A DNA stretch of 64,000 bases, taken from NCBI RefSeq assembly GCF_040500475.1, contig NZ_CP159358.1:1488001-1552000 (forward strand), in the 5' to 3' direction. The notes beneath the pieces were generated by a model. The model made no database searches and was not told where the DNA came from. It worked only from the letters and a program-made list of their open reading frames with translations. This document shows, one piece after another, positions 19,421 to 28,098 of this stretch. A program made the position numbers and the translations under genes. How positions within the stretch are numbered: position 1 is the first letter of the stretch; each line of letters starts with the position of its first letter. Source of the DNA: Bacillus sp. Bos-x628. GTDB lineage: Bacteria > Bacillota > Bacilli > Bacillales > Bacillaceae.

Positions 19421-19774
19421 TCACTCTTCAGACATAGCATCATCGTAATCCTGTAATTCTTCCATTATTTCTTTTAATCGGTCAATATTATTTATAAATT
19501 CTTCGTAAGAAATTTCTTGATAATTAAATACTCCTTCACCATATTCATCACTATCATATATTTTCACAACCGCACCTAGATTCAATAAACGATCAACTAA
19601 CTCTTTTAAAATTTCCATATTATCAATATCATTTGCATCCGTTTCAGCAAAGAAATCTTTTTTTTCCATCTTATCTTTTATCTCTGTAATCCCTAAACCA
19701 GTGTACTTTCTTAACGGTACTACAAGTTTATTAGTTGGACCTTGAGGACTAATTTTTATTGCTAATTTACTCAT
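19421..19774 (-). CDS. Putative immunity protein for LXG toxin 2
   Basis: 117 residues, acidic and helical (EILKELVDRLLNLGAVVKIYD, NNIDRLKEIMEELQDYDDAM), without signal or membrane span. AGGAGG lies just before ATG 19774. It begins 16 bases downstream of the LXG toxin stop on the same strand, the usual place for the immunity partner. The toxin tip is a GHH-type nuclease, so this would be a nuclease inhibitor. Assignment rests on position; it is unrelated to the immunity candidate at 4115-4621. Confidence 0.65.
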   Translation of the reverse strand: MSKLAIKISPQGPTNKLVVPLRKYTGLGITEIKDKMEKKDFFAETDANDIDNMEILKELVDRLLNLGAVVKIYDSDEYGEGVFNYQEISYEEFINNIDRLKEIMEELQDYDDAMSEE

Positions 19775-19790
19775 CTATCTTTCCTCCTTG

Positions 19791-21551
19791 CTAAAATTCC
19801 TCTAAAAAGTTTGGATTAACAGGTCTACCAGGGGCATTTTTGCTATAGCTCCCTCCATGCCAACCCTTTAAATGTTCTCTACTAGTAACAGGATAAATTA
19901 ATTCTCCCCTATTACAAATATGTGGATAATTCATAGCATTATAAGTATGATGTCCAATTATTGATTCCCCATTATATTGAGGTTTTTTACCTTTTAAAAT
20001 CTCTTGTATCTGTTCATTAGTCCAACCCCTTGTTGTAGGTTCTCCATCTAAAATTCTTTTCTTCTCTTGCTTCCAGAATTCAGTAACCCCCGCTGCCCTT
20101 CTTTTTGAAAACCTTCTATCCCATTGATATCTTTTGTATTCTTCTTTTGTAACTGTACGATTTTCAATCTTTTCTTTTATTTTTTTCTGCTGACTCCTAC
20201 TTAAAGATTTATAAGGTGTAATTTTTGCAGTTAAATCAAATTCTACTTTCCGTACCCTTTGAGTAATAATCTCTTCTCCTACTGCTACTTTTTTATTACT
20301 CAAAGCATTATTTGTACCCTTAACTCCCATTTTACCATGAAACCCTTTCGCCCCAAACGGCAAAAGCATCCCCAGCGTCGCATTCATACTCGCTTCCTGT
20401 TGTTCTTTTGAGATCTTGTTCCCAAACATGTCTCTGCCAGTGATGGCTTCGCTAAATCCGTTTGCTGAAGCAAGTCCATAAAGTCCTTTTTGCGAGGTTT
20501 TCAGGACGTCAAATGACTTTTGTGACGTCTTATAAATGTCAACCGCCCTGATTGCGGCTGTGGTGGCTTGGGTGGTTTTGTAGATCGCTTTTCCGCTTTT
20601 GAAAATGCGCCCTGCCCAGCCGACGATTGGGATATAACCTGCTGCTGCCATTCCGCCTGCGGCGACTCGTTGGCCTGCCGTAAGCTCTTCGCCTGTAATT
20701 GGGTCGACGCCCGTAGCCGCACGTTTTGCATCGTTCACCCCTGTTAGCTCATTCACGATGTTTCCACCATAATCAAGTGCTTTTTCATACCAAGGACGGT
20801 TCGCCAGTGCTTCTTGTTCTTTCGCAATCTTGCGGGCTTTTTCCTGTTCTTTTTTGATTTTGAGATATTCAGAAGTTTGCTTTTCAATATCGCTTTTTGC
20901 TTTATAGATTTCGCTATTTTGATACGCTTTCTTATCAAAATTGATCGGTGAAATGGTTTTTCCGTCATTTGTCGCATTCATCATTTCGGCGTACAATGCC
21001 ATTGTAGCCTGCTCTTCAGTCTCTGACAAAGCATATTCATCTTTTAGATGTTGGTCTAATTCGTTTAAATCTTTTACGGTCTTTTTCCGTTTGTCTTCGG
21101 CATCCGTTATCTTTTCATGAAAGATTTGATCATCAAACACATCAAGGGAGATGAGATCATCTATATCCTGAAAAATGCTTTCTAGTGCCTTCTTTTGATC
21201 AGATACAATGCTTTTGGCGTTTTTTAACCCCATCTCTACCTGATTTTCTAGAAAGTGTTCATCAATAAAAGTATCACCGCCAAAGCTCGCATCTTCAAGT
21301 GTACCCGCAACACCTTGGTGAAAGGCTTTTTGTTTATCTATAAAGCTAATCAACATATCCACATTTCCAGCTAGTTCTTGATAAAAACTTTTAATATTGT
21401 CGGCACCTTTTCCAGTGAAATCATCACCGAGATTCGCCACACCTTGTAATGCTTTTTTTAAGTCTATCATTTGTTCCCGAAGTTCCAGATAGTGCTTCGC
21501 TCTTTCTTCCATAGCGCTTGTTAGTGCTTTGGCATCAAGTATTTTCCCCAG
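19791..21551 (-). CDS. LXG-domain polymorphic toxin with GHH-type HNH/Endo VII nuclease tip
   Basis: About 586 residues, intact. An LXG domain (about 1-220) and a pre-toxin TG-like region (NELTGVNDAKRAATGVDPITGE) lead to a C-terminal nuclease tip. The tip carries GWTNEQIQEILKGKKP, IIGHHTYNA, PHICNRGELIYPVTSREHL and GWHGGSY, the pattern of GHH-signature HNH/Endonuclease VII toxins. The first two thirds closely match 2504-3740; similarity ends after MGVKG. CTG 21551 is in frame and follows AGGAGGG by 11 bases, giving an N-terminus (KILDAKALTSAM) that fits YobL-type homologues. ATG 21512 is the fallback. Export would need the type VII secretion genes elsewhere. Confidence 0.88.
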   Translation of the reverse strand: MGKILDAKALTSAMEERAKHYLELREQMIDLKKALQGVANLGDDFTGKGADNIKSFYQELAGNVDMLISFIDKQKAFHQGVAGTLEDASFGGDTFIDEHFLENQVEMGLKNAKSIVSDQKKALESIFQDIDDLISLDVFDDQIFHEKITDAEDKRKKTVKDLNELDQHLKDEYALSETEEQATMALYAEMMNATNDGKTISPINFDKKAYQNSEIYKAKSDIEKQTSEYLKIKKEQEKARKIAKEQEALANRPWYEKALDYGGNIVNELTGVNDAKRAATGVDPITGEELTAGQRVAAGGMAAAGYIPIVGWAGRIFKSGKAIYKTTQATTAAIRAVDIYKTSQKSFDVLKTSQKGLYGLASANGFSEAITGRDMFGNKISKEQQEASMNATLGMLLPFGAKGFHGKMGVKGTNNALSNKKVAVGEEIITQRVRKVEFDLTAKITPYKSLSRSQQKKIKEKIENRTVTKEEYKRYQWDRRFSKRRAAGVTEFWKQEKKRILDGEPTTRGWTNEQIQEILKGKKPQYNGESIIGHHTYNAMNYPHICNRGELIYPVTSREHLKGWHGGSYSKNAPGRPVNPNFLEEF

Positions 21552-22051
21552 AAGAAGTCACTCCCTCCTATTCATTGATAAGGACAATTTTACCAACACA
21601 ACACTTGTCATTAAATAGGGAGAAAGATACAAAAACAGCACTCATATGATTCCGAGTTCTGTAGATTTGGGTTTTCAGTAGAGGTTGTTGCTCTTAATTC
21701 TGGTTATTTGACAACCACAATTTGTAAAGGTTTATCGGATCGACGTATTTTGGTGTCATCGCACATAGACGTTTTCATCCAACAAGAGGATTATTTGCAA
21801 AAAGGAACATAAAGAAAAAGTCAGACAAAATCGGCTGTCTGGCTTTGGAAAAGAGTGATACAAAAAAAGAAAAAAATAGAGCAAAGCTTTGCAGATTGAA
21901 AACAACTGCATGGGCTTCGCTACTGCCGGTTGAGGGGAAAACAAAATGTGAGTGAGCAAGTTCTTCTCACAGCCGCATGTCAAAACATGAAAAAGATTGC
22001 TACACAACTAGCAAAGCTAGGTGTGTGGGAGGGCTTTATCAATCTACGTTA
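21552..22051. other. Intergenic region upstream of LXG cassette 2
   Basis: This region should contain the promoter of the LXG operon. At 21991-22011, minus strand, is CTAGTTGTGTAGCAATCTTTT, shared with 2094-2114 before LXG cassette 1 with two differences. A minus-strand reading frame at 21756-22007 has no ribosome binding site and is not supported as a gene. Confidence 0.45.
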
Positions 22052-22095
22052 AAAATAAAAAAGATTGTAGAAAAACACGAGTTTCTCTACAATCT
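22052..22095 (-). terminator. Terminator of nos
   Basis: On the minus strand AGATTGTAGA pairs with TCTACAATCT, followed by TTTTTATTTTT. A second small palindrome, GCCTAG...CTAGGC, overlaps the nos stop codon at 22109-22111. Confidence 0.85.
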
Positions 22096-22108
22096 GCCTA
22101 GCTAGAAG

Positions 22109-23215
22109 CTAGGCTTTTTCTATCCGTTTATATGGCTTTTCTTGATAAAAATAATTTGGTTTTACGATTGCATTTTCATAATTTCGATGAAAAATGTGAG
22201 TGGCAGCAGGCGATACCGGTGGGATGAGCCAGGTCCAATCCCCTGTCAGCCGACGCTCGGACCTCTCCTCTTGCTTTTCAAACTGTTTAAACTGGTGTGC
22301 AGCAGTATGGTGATCTACAATCGTTACCCCTGCTTCACGATAGGAATGAAGCACAGCCACATTTAATTCCACAATGGCTTTATCTTTCCAGAGAGACACA
22401 TTTTTTGTTGTGTCCAAACCTAAGATAGAAGCGACTTTTTTTAACATATTGTAGCGATGTTCATCAGCTAAGTTACGTGCACCAATTTCTGTTCCCATGT
22501 ACCAGCCATTAAACGGTGCAGCGTTATAATGAATACCGCCAATCTCTAGTTTCATATCGGCAATGATTGGAACGGCGTACCATTTTAGTCCTAGATCATG
22601 AAATTTTTCATATTCAGGATGCGTTATATCAACTTCCAAGACGATCTCTTTAGGTAGGTCATAAAGAACCGGCGGCTGATCTTTCATCCGAAACATAAGA
22701 GGCAAAATATCAAAATGTGTACGTTCCCCTTTCCAGCCATGAGCTTCGCAAATTTTTGTCAGTTCAAGGGATGCCTCATCTCCTATGATGCCGTATTCAG
22801 TCTCATACCCAGCATAACGAACAAGCTGATGATTATAGATGACGACTTCCTGCTGCCTGTGATGTTCAGGTGGAAATATCGTAATGGAAGGTCTAATTTT
22901 CCCACCATTTGTGGCATATTCAATATGATGAAAGAGTGCCTCCTTCACCTCGTCCGCTGTTTTCACATGCCGGCAGTCATGCACATGCAAAGTCGACCAA
23001 AACAGGCGGCCAATGCAACGATTGCTGTTGCGCCATGCCATTTTGGCTCCATGAGTTAATTCTTCTGTTGTGTGAGTATAAACACCCGCAGACTCAATTT
23101 CTTCTTTTATTTCATGCAAACGTGCTACTTTCTCTTCGTTTGACTTGTTTAATTCTTCATAGCATAAAGAAATAAAAGCTTCTGCTTCATTCCACAACGT
23201 TTCTTGGTTATTCAA
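22109..23215 (-). CDS. nos: Bacterial nitric oxide synthase oxygenase
   Basis: About 368 residues, oxygenase domain only, as in other Bacillus NOS. The haem-thiolate Cys lies in [13 protein letters not shown]. The Arg-binding Glu lies in [12 protein letters not shown], and [10 protein letters not shown] and [16 protein letters not shown] form the pterin and dimer region. It makes NO from L-arginine using cellular reductases. TTG 23215 ([13 protein letters not shown]) behind GAGG fits the B. subtilis N-terminus; GTG 23230 is the alternative. Position after yflJ matches B. subtilis yflM. Confidence 0.94.
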   Translation of the reverse strand: MNNQETLWNEAEAFISLCYEELNKSNEEKVARLHEIKEEIESAGVYTHTTEELTHGAKMAWRNSNRCIGRLFWSTLHVHDCRHVKTADEVKEALFHHIEYATNGGKIRPSITIFPPEHHRQQEVVIYNHQLVRYAGYETEYGIIGDEASLELTKICEAHGWKGERTHFDILPLMFRMKDQPPVLYDLPKEIVLEVDITHPEYEKFHDLGLKWYAVPIIADMKLEIGGIHYNAAPFNGWYMGTEIGARNLADEHRYNMLKKVASILGLDTTKNVSLWKDKAIVELNVAVLHSYREAGVTIVDHHTAAHQFKQFEKQEERSERRLTGDWTWLIPPVSPAATHIFHRNYENAIVKPNYFYQEKPYKRIEKA

Positions 23216-23314
23216 ACATACTCGCCTCACTTTAATACGAATATATTCATTGTAGCGTTTTCTATTGATAAATTCACTAGTTTCAAACTATTTTTTATCA
23301 AATCAATTGATGAT

Positions 23315-23863
23315 TTATTGATTGATGAAGTGAAGGGTCTTTTGGAGCCAAAGAACATATCCTTTTTCTCTTTCTATCGCTCTTGTCAATACTAAAAAAT
23401 GCCCAAATTGCACGGAATGTAGCAATTGCACTGAAGGGTCTTCCTCAGTTAAGACTTTTAGCTTATGTTCAAGCATATCCACCTTCTTAGTCCGTTCCAA
23501 AAGTTGATGTGTAAACAATTCGACTGCATCTTTCTTGTCCATAGATGAGATGAAGAATGTTTTCAGCATGAATTCATCCTTTGTTGTCTCAGGAATCGGG
23601 CTTTTTGTCCTTAGCCACTCGTCCAATTCCGCCTTCCCTGCGTCGGTGATTTGATAGACCTTTTTTTCTAATTTTTTCCCATGTATGTGAACATCGAATT
23701 GAATAAATCCTTCTTCTGTTAGACGCTTGAGCTCTGGATAGATTTGGCTATGCTTGGCACTCCAAAACTGTCCAAGGGTATCCTTAAAGTGCTTGGTGAT
23801 ATCGTATCCAGTCAGATCACGCTGATCTAGTAAACCAAGAATAGCGAATTTCAGTACTCTCAT
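23315..23863 (-). CDS. padR: PadR, repressor of phenolic acid decarboxylase
   Basis: 182 residues. An N-terminal PadR winged helix (VLKFAILGLLDQRDLTGYDI, SQIYPELKRL) is followed by a C-terminal helical dimerisation region. ATG 23863 follows GGAGG at a good distance; upstream in-frame codons are ignored. It is divergent from padC with a 24-base palindrome between them. PadR of this family releases DNA when phenolic acids are present. In B. subtilis padR is not next to padC, so this compact pairing is a lineage feature. Confidence 0.92.
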   Translation of the reverse strand: MRVLKFAILGLLDQRDLTGYDITKHFKDTLGQFWSAKHSQIYPELKRLTEEGFIQFDVHIHGKKLEKKVYQITDAGKAELDEWLRTKSPIPETTKDEFMLKTFFISSMDKKDAVELFTHQLLERTKKVDMLEHKLKVLTEEDPSVQLLHSVQFGHFLVLTRAIEREKGYVLWLQKTLHFINQ

Positions 23864-23916
23864 TATGTGCCTCCAACGTGTTTTCTTTGACAATAGTATA
23901 CCATAAATATTAAAAT

Positions 23917-23940
23917 GAACATGTAAATAGTTACATGTTC
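23917..23940. promoter_or_regulatory. PadR operator between padR and padC
   Basis: A perfect inverted repeat has 10-base arms GAACATGTAA and TTACATGTTC around ATAG. It contains the ATGT-8N-ACAT core known for PadR. Confidence 0.85.
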
Positions 23941-23978
23941 ATAATGACATAATTATTTTGTGGAAAGAAGGAATACAC

Positions 23979-24464
23979 ATGGATCAATTCGTTGGACTTC
24001 ATATGATTTATACATATGAGAATGGTTGGGAATATGAGATTTACATTAAAAATGATCACACCATTGATTATCGTATCCATAGCGGGATGGTTGGCGGCCG
24101 ATGGGTTCGTGATCAAGAGGTCAATATTGTGAAGCTGACTAAAGGAGTCTACAAAGTATCTTGGACTGAACCAACTGGGACAGATGTTTCATTGAACTTT
24201 ATGCCTGAGGAAAAACGTATGCACGGTGTCATCTTCTTCCCAAAATGGGTGCATGAACGACCAGATATCACCGTTTGTTATCAAAATGATTACATCGATC
24301 TGATGAAAGAATCCCGCGAAAAATATGAAACGTACCCTAAATATGTTGTTCCTGAATTCGCAGACATTACGTATATGAAACAAGCAGGCGTCAATGATGA
24401 AACGATTATTGCAGAAGCACCTTATGAAGGCATGACAGATGATATTAGAGCTGGACGAAGATAG
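23979..24464 (+). CDS. padC: Phenolic acid decarboxylase
   Basis: 161 residues, the full family length, starting [20 protein letters not shown]. It decarboxylates p-coumaric, ferulic and caffeic acids to vinyl phenols without a cofactor, detoxifying plant phenolics. Active-site segments are visible: [27 protein letters not shown] and the C-terminal Tyr-rich stretch. AGAAGGAA precedes ATG 23979. It is divergent from padR and followed by a terminator. The sequence resembles the B. pumilus ferulate decarboxylase. Confidence 0.95.
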   Translation: MDQFVGLHMIYTYENGWEYEIYIKNDHTIDYRIHSGMVGGRWVRDQEVNIVKLTKGVYKVSWTEPTGTDVSLNFMPEEKRMHGVIFFPKWVHERPDITVCYQNDYIDLMKESREKYETYPKYVVPEFADITYMKQAGVNDETIIAEAPYEGMTDDIRAGRR

Positions 24465-24465
24465 A

Positions 24466-24495
24466 AAGAGCGGCACGCATTGTGTCGCTTTTTTA
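24466..24495 (+). terminator. Terminator of padC
   Basis: AAAGAGCGGCAC and GTGTCGCTTTTTT form an imperfect hairpin with a T run. Confidence 0.6.
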
Positions 24496-24499
24496 TTTG

Positions 24500-24805
24500 A
24501 TACCCAGAATATTTTTATTGAGTAGAAAACGGTATACTGGGAGTTCATCTCCTACTTTCGAAGGAATAAATCCTGCTGAGAATGTAACTATCTTTTGATT
24601 CAGGTTCAAGGGCAATTTGAAGTACATTTGTTTGCGGCTGTGCCGTTCAGTAGACCTTCGTTCCTTTTGGTAGCTGCTGTTTCTTTTCAGCCAATGTTGT
24701 CTCAAGTTTGATTTCTGTTTAGCTTTAAGGGGTATCTGCATTTACTGAAGCCTGGGGTCACAGTCGTCATACTTTTTGCAATAAAGAATGCAGTAGCAGC
24801 CAGCA
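24500..24805 (-). pseudogene. Decayed gene remnant between padC and citM
   Basis: The minus strand gives protein-like text broken by stops and frame changes: MLAATAFFIAKSMTTVTPGF, then in other frames AEKKQQLPKGTKVY, TAQPQTNVLQIALEPESKD and ILSRIYSFES. The N-terminal part looks like a signal segment. I cannot name the family. An intact 82-codon minus frame (24493-24741) in another phase looks like a shadow of the decay. Confidence 0.35.
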
Positions 24806-24896
24806 TCGCTATTCTCTCCCTTCGTTGATTAGAAAAAACAACAAAAGTGTCAAATCCCGGACAAATGAAGGGAATTGGCTCAGCAATTTGACTAAA

Positions 24897-24930
24897 AAAG
24901 AGTGCCTGCCATACAGCAGAACACTCGTTT
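24897..24930 (-). terminator. Terminator of citM
   Basis: GAGTG and CACTC with GCCTGCC/GGCAGGC-type pairing form a hairpin, and the minus strand continues CTTTTTT. It directly follows the citM stop. Confidence 0.6.
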
Positions 24931-24932
24931 AA

Positions 24933-26231
24933 TTACCAGATAGAAATAGCACCAATAATGACCGCTATGACTGTCATTGCGACGACGGCAAGCACAGCCC
25001 ATTTCATCCCAAATTTCTGATGCTGATCAAGTGAAACCCCCACAAGTCCAACAAGTAAATGAGTAGACGGAACAAGTGGACTTAACATATGAATCGGCTG
25101 ACCAATAATAGACGCTCTCGCAATCTCGACTTTATCGACACCATATGCTGATGCTGTTTCTGATAGGATTGGCAGCACTCCATAAAAGTATGCATCATTT
25201 GGCATAAAGAACGTAAAGATTCCACTTGTTAACGCGACAATGACAGGGATAAATCCGCCGAGTTGCTCTGGAATGGAAGAAACAATGGAGATCGCCATTT
25301 CATCGACCATTTTCGTCCCTGTTAAAATGCCTGTAAAAACACCCGCAGCAAAAATCATAGACGCAATCGCAAGAACGTTTGTCGAATGAGCAGCGATTCG
25401 CTCTCTCTGATGCTCTAAATTCGGATAGTTCACCATAATGGCCACGCAGAAAGCAAGTACGAACAGAACAGTTAAACTGACTTTACCTGATACTAGAAAA
25501 AGCACTAATAACAATGTAAGCGAGAGATTAAACCACCATAGATTCGGTCGTTTGATGTCATCTTGCAGCGCCGCTGCCATTTCATTTGCATGAATCGGCT
25601 GTTCTAGTTCAATCACGCCAAGACGTTTTCTTTCGGCTTTTCCAAGAAAGTAAGCAACAATCACCATACTCAAAACACCTGCACCAATCACTGGAATCAT
25701 AGGCCCAAATAAAAGTGATGGATCGACTCCTAGCGCACTCGACGCTCTTGGCGTTGCCCCTCCCCATGGAATCGTATTCATAATTCCCATTCCTACACCG
25801 GCAATTCCCGCTAAAATAATTGGTCGAATGCCAAGTAACGTAAATAACGGAAGCATAGCTGTTGTTGTAATCATATATGTCGTTGTTCCGTCACCATCAA
25901 GAGCGGCAAGCATTGTTAGTACAGCTGTTCCAACGACAATTTTTAAAGGATCACCTTTTACAATTTTTAAAATTTTTGCAACCATTGGGTCAAAAAGACC
26001 CGCATCAATCATAATGCCAAAGTATAAAATGGCAAACATAATCATGACAGCTGTCGGAGCAACTTGCTGAACGCCTTTCACAATCATGTCTGAAATTTCA
26101 GTAAAATGAAAGCCTGCAATGAGAGCAAATATAATTGGTGTCAATACCAGTGCAGTCAAAACAGACATACGTTTCGTCAAAATAAGAATCATAAATACAA
26201 TCATCATAAGAAATCCTAAAATAGCTAACAC
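24933..26231 (-). CDS. citM: Metal-citrate symporter CitM (CitMHS family)
   Basis: 432 residues, about twelve hydrophobic spans. It contains DGDGTTTYMITTTAMLPL, IPWGGATPRASSALGVDP and MPNDAYFYGVLPIL, conserved in CitM. It imports citrate complexed with Mg2+ and similar metals, with protons. GTG 26231 (MLAILGFLMM) has AAGGGGTG at 6 bases and matches the B. subtilis N-terminus; GTG 26240 is too close to that site. In B. subtilis it is induced by CitST and repressed by CcpA. A cre-like site lies just upstream. It is separated from yflP by about 190 bases and probably has its own promoter. Confidence 0.94.
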   Translation of the reverse strand: MLAILGFLMMIVFMILILTKRMSVLTALVLTPIIFALIAGFHFTEISDMIVKGVQQVAPTAVMIMFAILYFGIMIDAGLFDPMVAKILKIVKGDPLKIVVGTAVLTMLAALDGDGTTTYMITTTAMLPLFTLLGIRPIILAGIAGVGMGIMNTIPWGGATPRASSALGVDPSLLFGPMIPVIGAGVLSMVIVAYFLGKAERKRLGVIELEQPIHANEMAAALQDDIKRPNLWWFNLSLTLLLVLFLVSGKVSLTVLFVLAFCVAIMVNYPNLEHQRERIAAHSTNVLAIASMIFAAGVFTGILTGTKMVDEMAISIVSSIPEQLGGFIPVIVALTSGIFTFFMPNDAYFYGVLPILSETASAYGVDKVEIARASIIGQPIHMLSPLVPSTHLLVGLVGVSLDQHQKFGMKWAVLAVVAMTVIAVIIGAISIW

Positions 26232-26249
26232 TTTGTTCACCCCTTATGT

Positions 26250-26263
26250 TGTATACGCTTTCA
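26250..26263 (-). promoter_or_regulatory. Probable CcpA cre site of citM
   Basis: The minus strand is TGAAAGCGTATACA, matching the cre consensus. It lies about 20 bases before the citM start, where CcpA represses citM in B. subtilis. Confidence 0.65.
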
Positions 26264-26421
26264 TTATATGTTGGCATCCTTTTTCCAATCCTTTCTGTCA
26301 TCATATCTGACGAATAAATTGAAGTAAATATTATGAATTTTAATTCTTTTTCGTTCGTTAAGTGCTTTTTGTTCATTTTGTTCAAAAGTCAATTCAACCT
26401 CACTTTATAAAAAAAGCGATC

Positions 26422-27402
26422 TCACTTGACCGCTTGTTCTCCTTGAATGAATTGCTCATATCGTTTCAATTGTTCTTCCATAAACACCTTTGTATCTTTA
26501 CTGTTCATATAATGACCTGTCCATCCTTTTTGCTTTAATTGCTTTTTCCATTCTTTTGTTTGAGTCATTTTTTGGAGCAACCGATCCCATTCACGCACTT
26601 CTTGCTGATTCATTTTCTTTGGTCCCATCACACCCCGCCAATGGGAAAAGACGAGCGGAATCCCTTGCTCTTTCCAAGTAGGAACATCTTCAAATCCCTC
26701 TAAACGCTGACTTGTAGTCATCGCAATAAGCTTGAGCTTCTTTTTTTCATAATCATGACGAACCTCCGTGATGGTTGTGGTTGCTGCATCAATTTCATGG
26801 TTGATCAGCGCCTGAAATAAATCATCTGCACTGTTAAATTTTAAAAACTGAATTCGATACGGATCAATTCCCGCCATTTCAGCTGCCCGTGCAAACGAGA
26901 TTTGATCGTCATTCCCAAAATCAGGAGCAAAACCAATTTTCAGTGAATCTGGATTGTTTTTTAATTTTGTCAAAAGCTCTTTTCCATTTAAAAAAGGAGA
27001 ATTGACAGGAACCGCTACTACTTGCCATTCTTCAGCTAGGATGGCAAGTGGTGTAAAATCATTCATTGTAACATTACTGCTGCCAAGTAAATTACGGCTT
27101 AACAGTAAACTCGAATTTAAGCTGATATAGTTGGCATCTCGATTCATCATAAATTTCCATCCTTTATCCACCGTCCCGCCTCTTTGATAAAGAATGTGCA
27201 CAGGCTGTTCAATCAGTTTCTCTTGTTCAAGCACTGATTTCATCACCTGGGCGGTTTGGTCGAATCCACCGTCTGGAACTCCAGAGACAACGATATAGAT
27301 AGGACTGTGCTGCAGAAAAGATTCTTCTGCCTTTTTTTCATCAAAGGTCAGCAACACACAGAGACAGAAGATAAACACTGGTAGTATGATTTTTTTCATC
27401 AT
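26422..27402 (-). CDS. yflP: TctC-type tricarboxylate-binding protein YflP
   Basis: 326 residues. A hydrophobic N-terminal signal (about 3-20) precedes a Bug/TctC-type binding fold (GVPDGGFDQTAQVMKSVLE, GFAPDFGNDDQISFARAAEMAG). It would bind citrate or a similar acid outside the membrane. It starts one base after the citT stop, so it belongs to the citST transcript. No TctA or TctB membrane partner is present, so a sensory helper role for CitS is possible, as suggested by the location in B. subtilis. Confidence 0.9.
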   Translation of the reverse strand: MMKKIILPVFIFCLCVLLTFDEKKAEESFLQHSPIYIVVSGVPDGGFDQTAQVMKSVLEQEKLIEQPVHILYQRGGTVDKGWKFMMNRDANYISLNSSLLLSRNLLGSSNVTMNDFTPLAILAEEWQVVAVPVNSPFLNGKELLTKLKNNPDSLKIGFAPDFGNDDQISFARAAEMAGIDPYRIQFLKFNSADDLFQALINHEIDAATTTITEVRHDYEKKKLKLIAMTTSQRLEGFEDVPTWKEQGIPLVFSHWRGVMGPKKMNQQEVREWDRLLQKMTQTKEWKKQLKQKGWTGHYMNSKDTKVFMEEQLKRYEQFIQGEQAVK

Positions 27403-28095
27403 CTAGGACTCCATCTGACCTTTGGCAGGATAATATCTTCTTTCAGGTCTGCCTATAATACCGTACGCAAGCTCTGCTCGACATTCTCCTGTCGTGACGA
27501 GATATTCAACATAACGTCTCGCTGTTGTTCGTGAAGCGCCCATTTTTTCTCCAAGCTCTTCAGCTGTAATTCCGTTTTCTTCTGATGCCATCAGTTTTTT
27601 CACTTTGTCCAAGGTAAGTGAATTAATCCCTGTTGGTAAGTCTCGGTCTTCCTTTTGTTCTTCATGCATGTGACCAAAAAATAAATCTATTATCGTTTGA
27701 TTCACTTCATCTTTTGAGTTGATCAGATCTTTCTTCTCTTTATATTCGGTTAAGACTTGAGCAAACTTTTGAGCCGTCACTGGCTTAATTAAGTAATGAA
27801 CCACGCCGTAATGCAGTGCATCTCTTAAAAGCATGGTTTCTGTCGCAGCAGTGATAATGATTACATCTATCTCTGGATAGCGTTCTCTTAAAAGCGGTAA
27901 AAGGTTTGTACCGAGCTCATCAGGCATATACACATCAAGTAAAATGAGATCGACTTTTTCTTTTTGTAGAGCATCCCACATATCCTTTGCACTCTTTGCT
28001 TTTTCTACGACTAGAAAACCTTGTAACTTTTGTATATATGATTCATGTATTGCAGCAATTCGAAAATCATCCTCTGCAATAAGTACCTTAATCAC
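27403..28095 (-). CDS. citT: Response regulator CitT
   Basis: 230 residues. The receiver domain (about 1-120) shows AEDD, phosphorylated Asp in LILLDVYMPDE, TAA and LIKPV. A DNA-binding domain of the CitB/DcuR type follows (MGASRTTARRYVEYLVTTGEC). It activates citM when citrate is sensed by CitS. The start is GTG 28095 behind GGGGGAG. Only 3 bases separate it from citS. Confidence 0.94.
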   Translation of the reverse strand: MIKVLIAEDDFRIAAIHESYIQKLQGFLVVEKAKSAKDMWDALQKEKVDLILLDVYMPDELGTNLLPLLRERYPEIDVIIITAATETMLLRDALHYGVVHYLIKPVTAQKFAQVLTEYKEKKDLINSKDEVNQTIIDLFFGHMHEEQKEDRDLPTGINSLTLDKVKKLMASEENGITAEELGEKMGASRTTARRYVEYLVTTGECRAELAYGIIGRPERRYYPAKGQMES

Positions 28096-28098
28096 AAT

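Noticed and set aside
21756..22007. 83-codon minus-strand frame upstream of LXG 2
   Set aside because: Composition is odd and no ribosome binding site is present. It overlaps the shared cassette-end motif.
19264..22071. GATTGTAGA-type similarity on both sides of LXG cassette 2 as an insertion duplication
   Set aside because: The match is only about 13 bases, in inverted orientation and within an AT-rich terminator. It could be chance.
24493..24741. 82-codon minus-strand frame between padC and citM
   Set aside because: Other phases of the same DNA look more protein-like but are broken. This frame is probably a by-product of decay.
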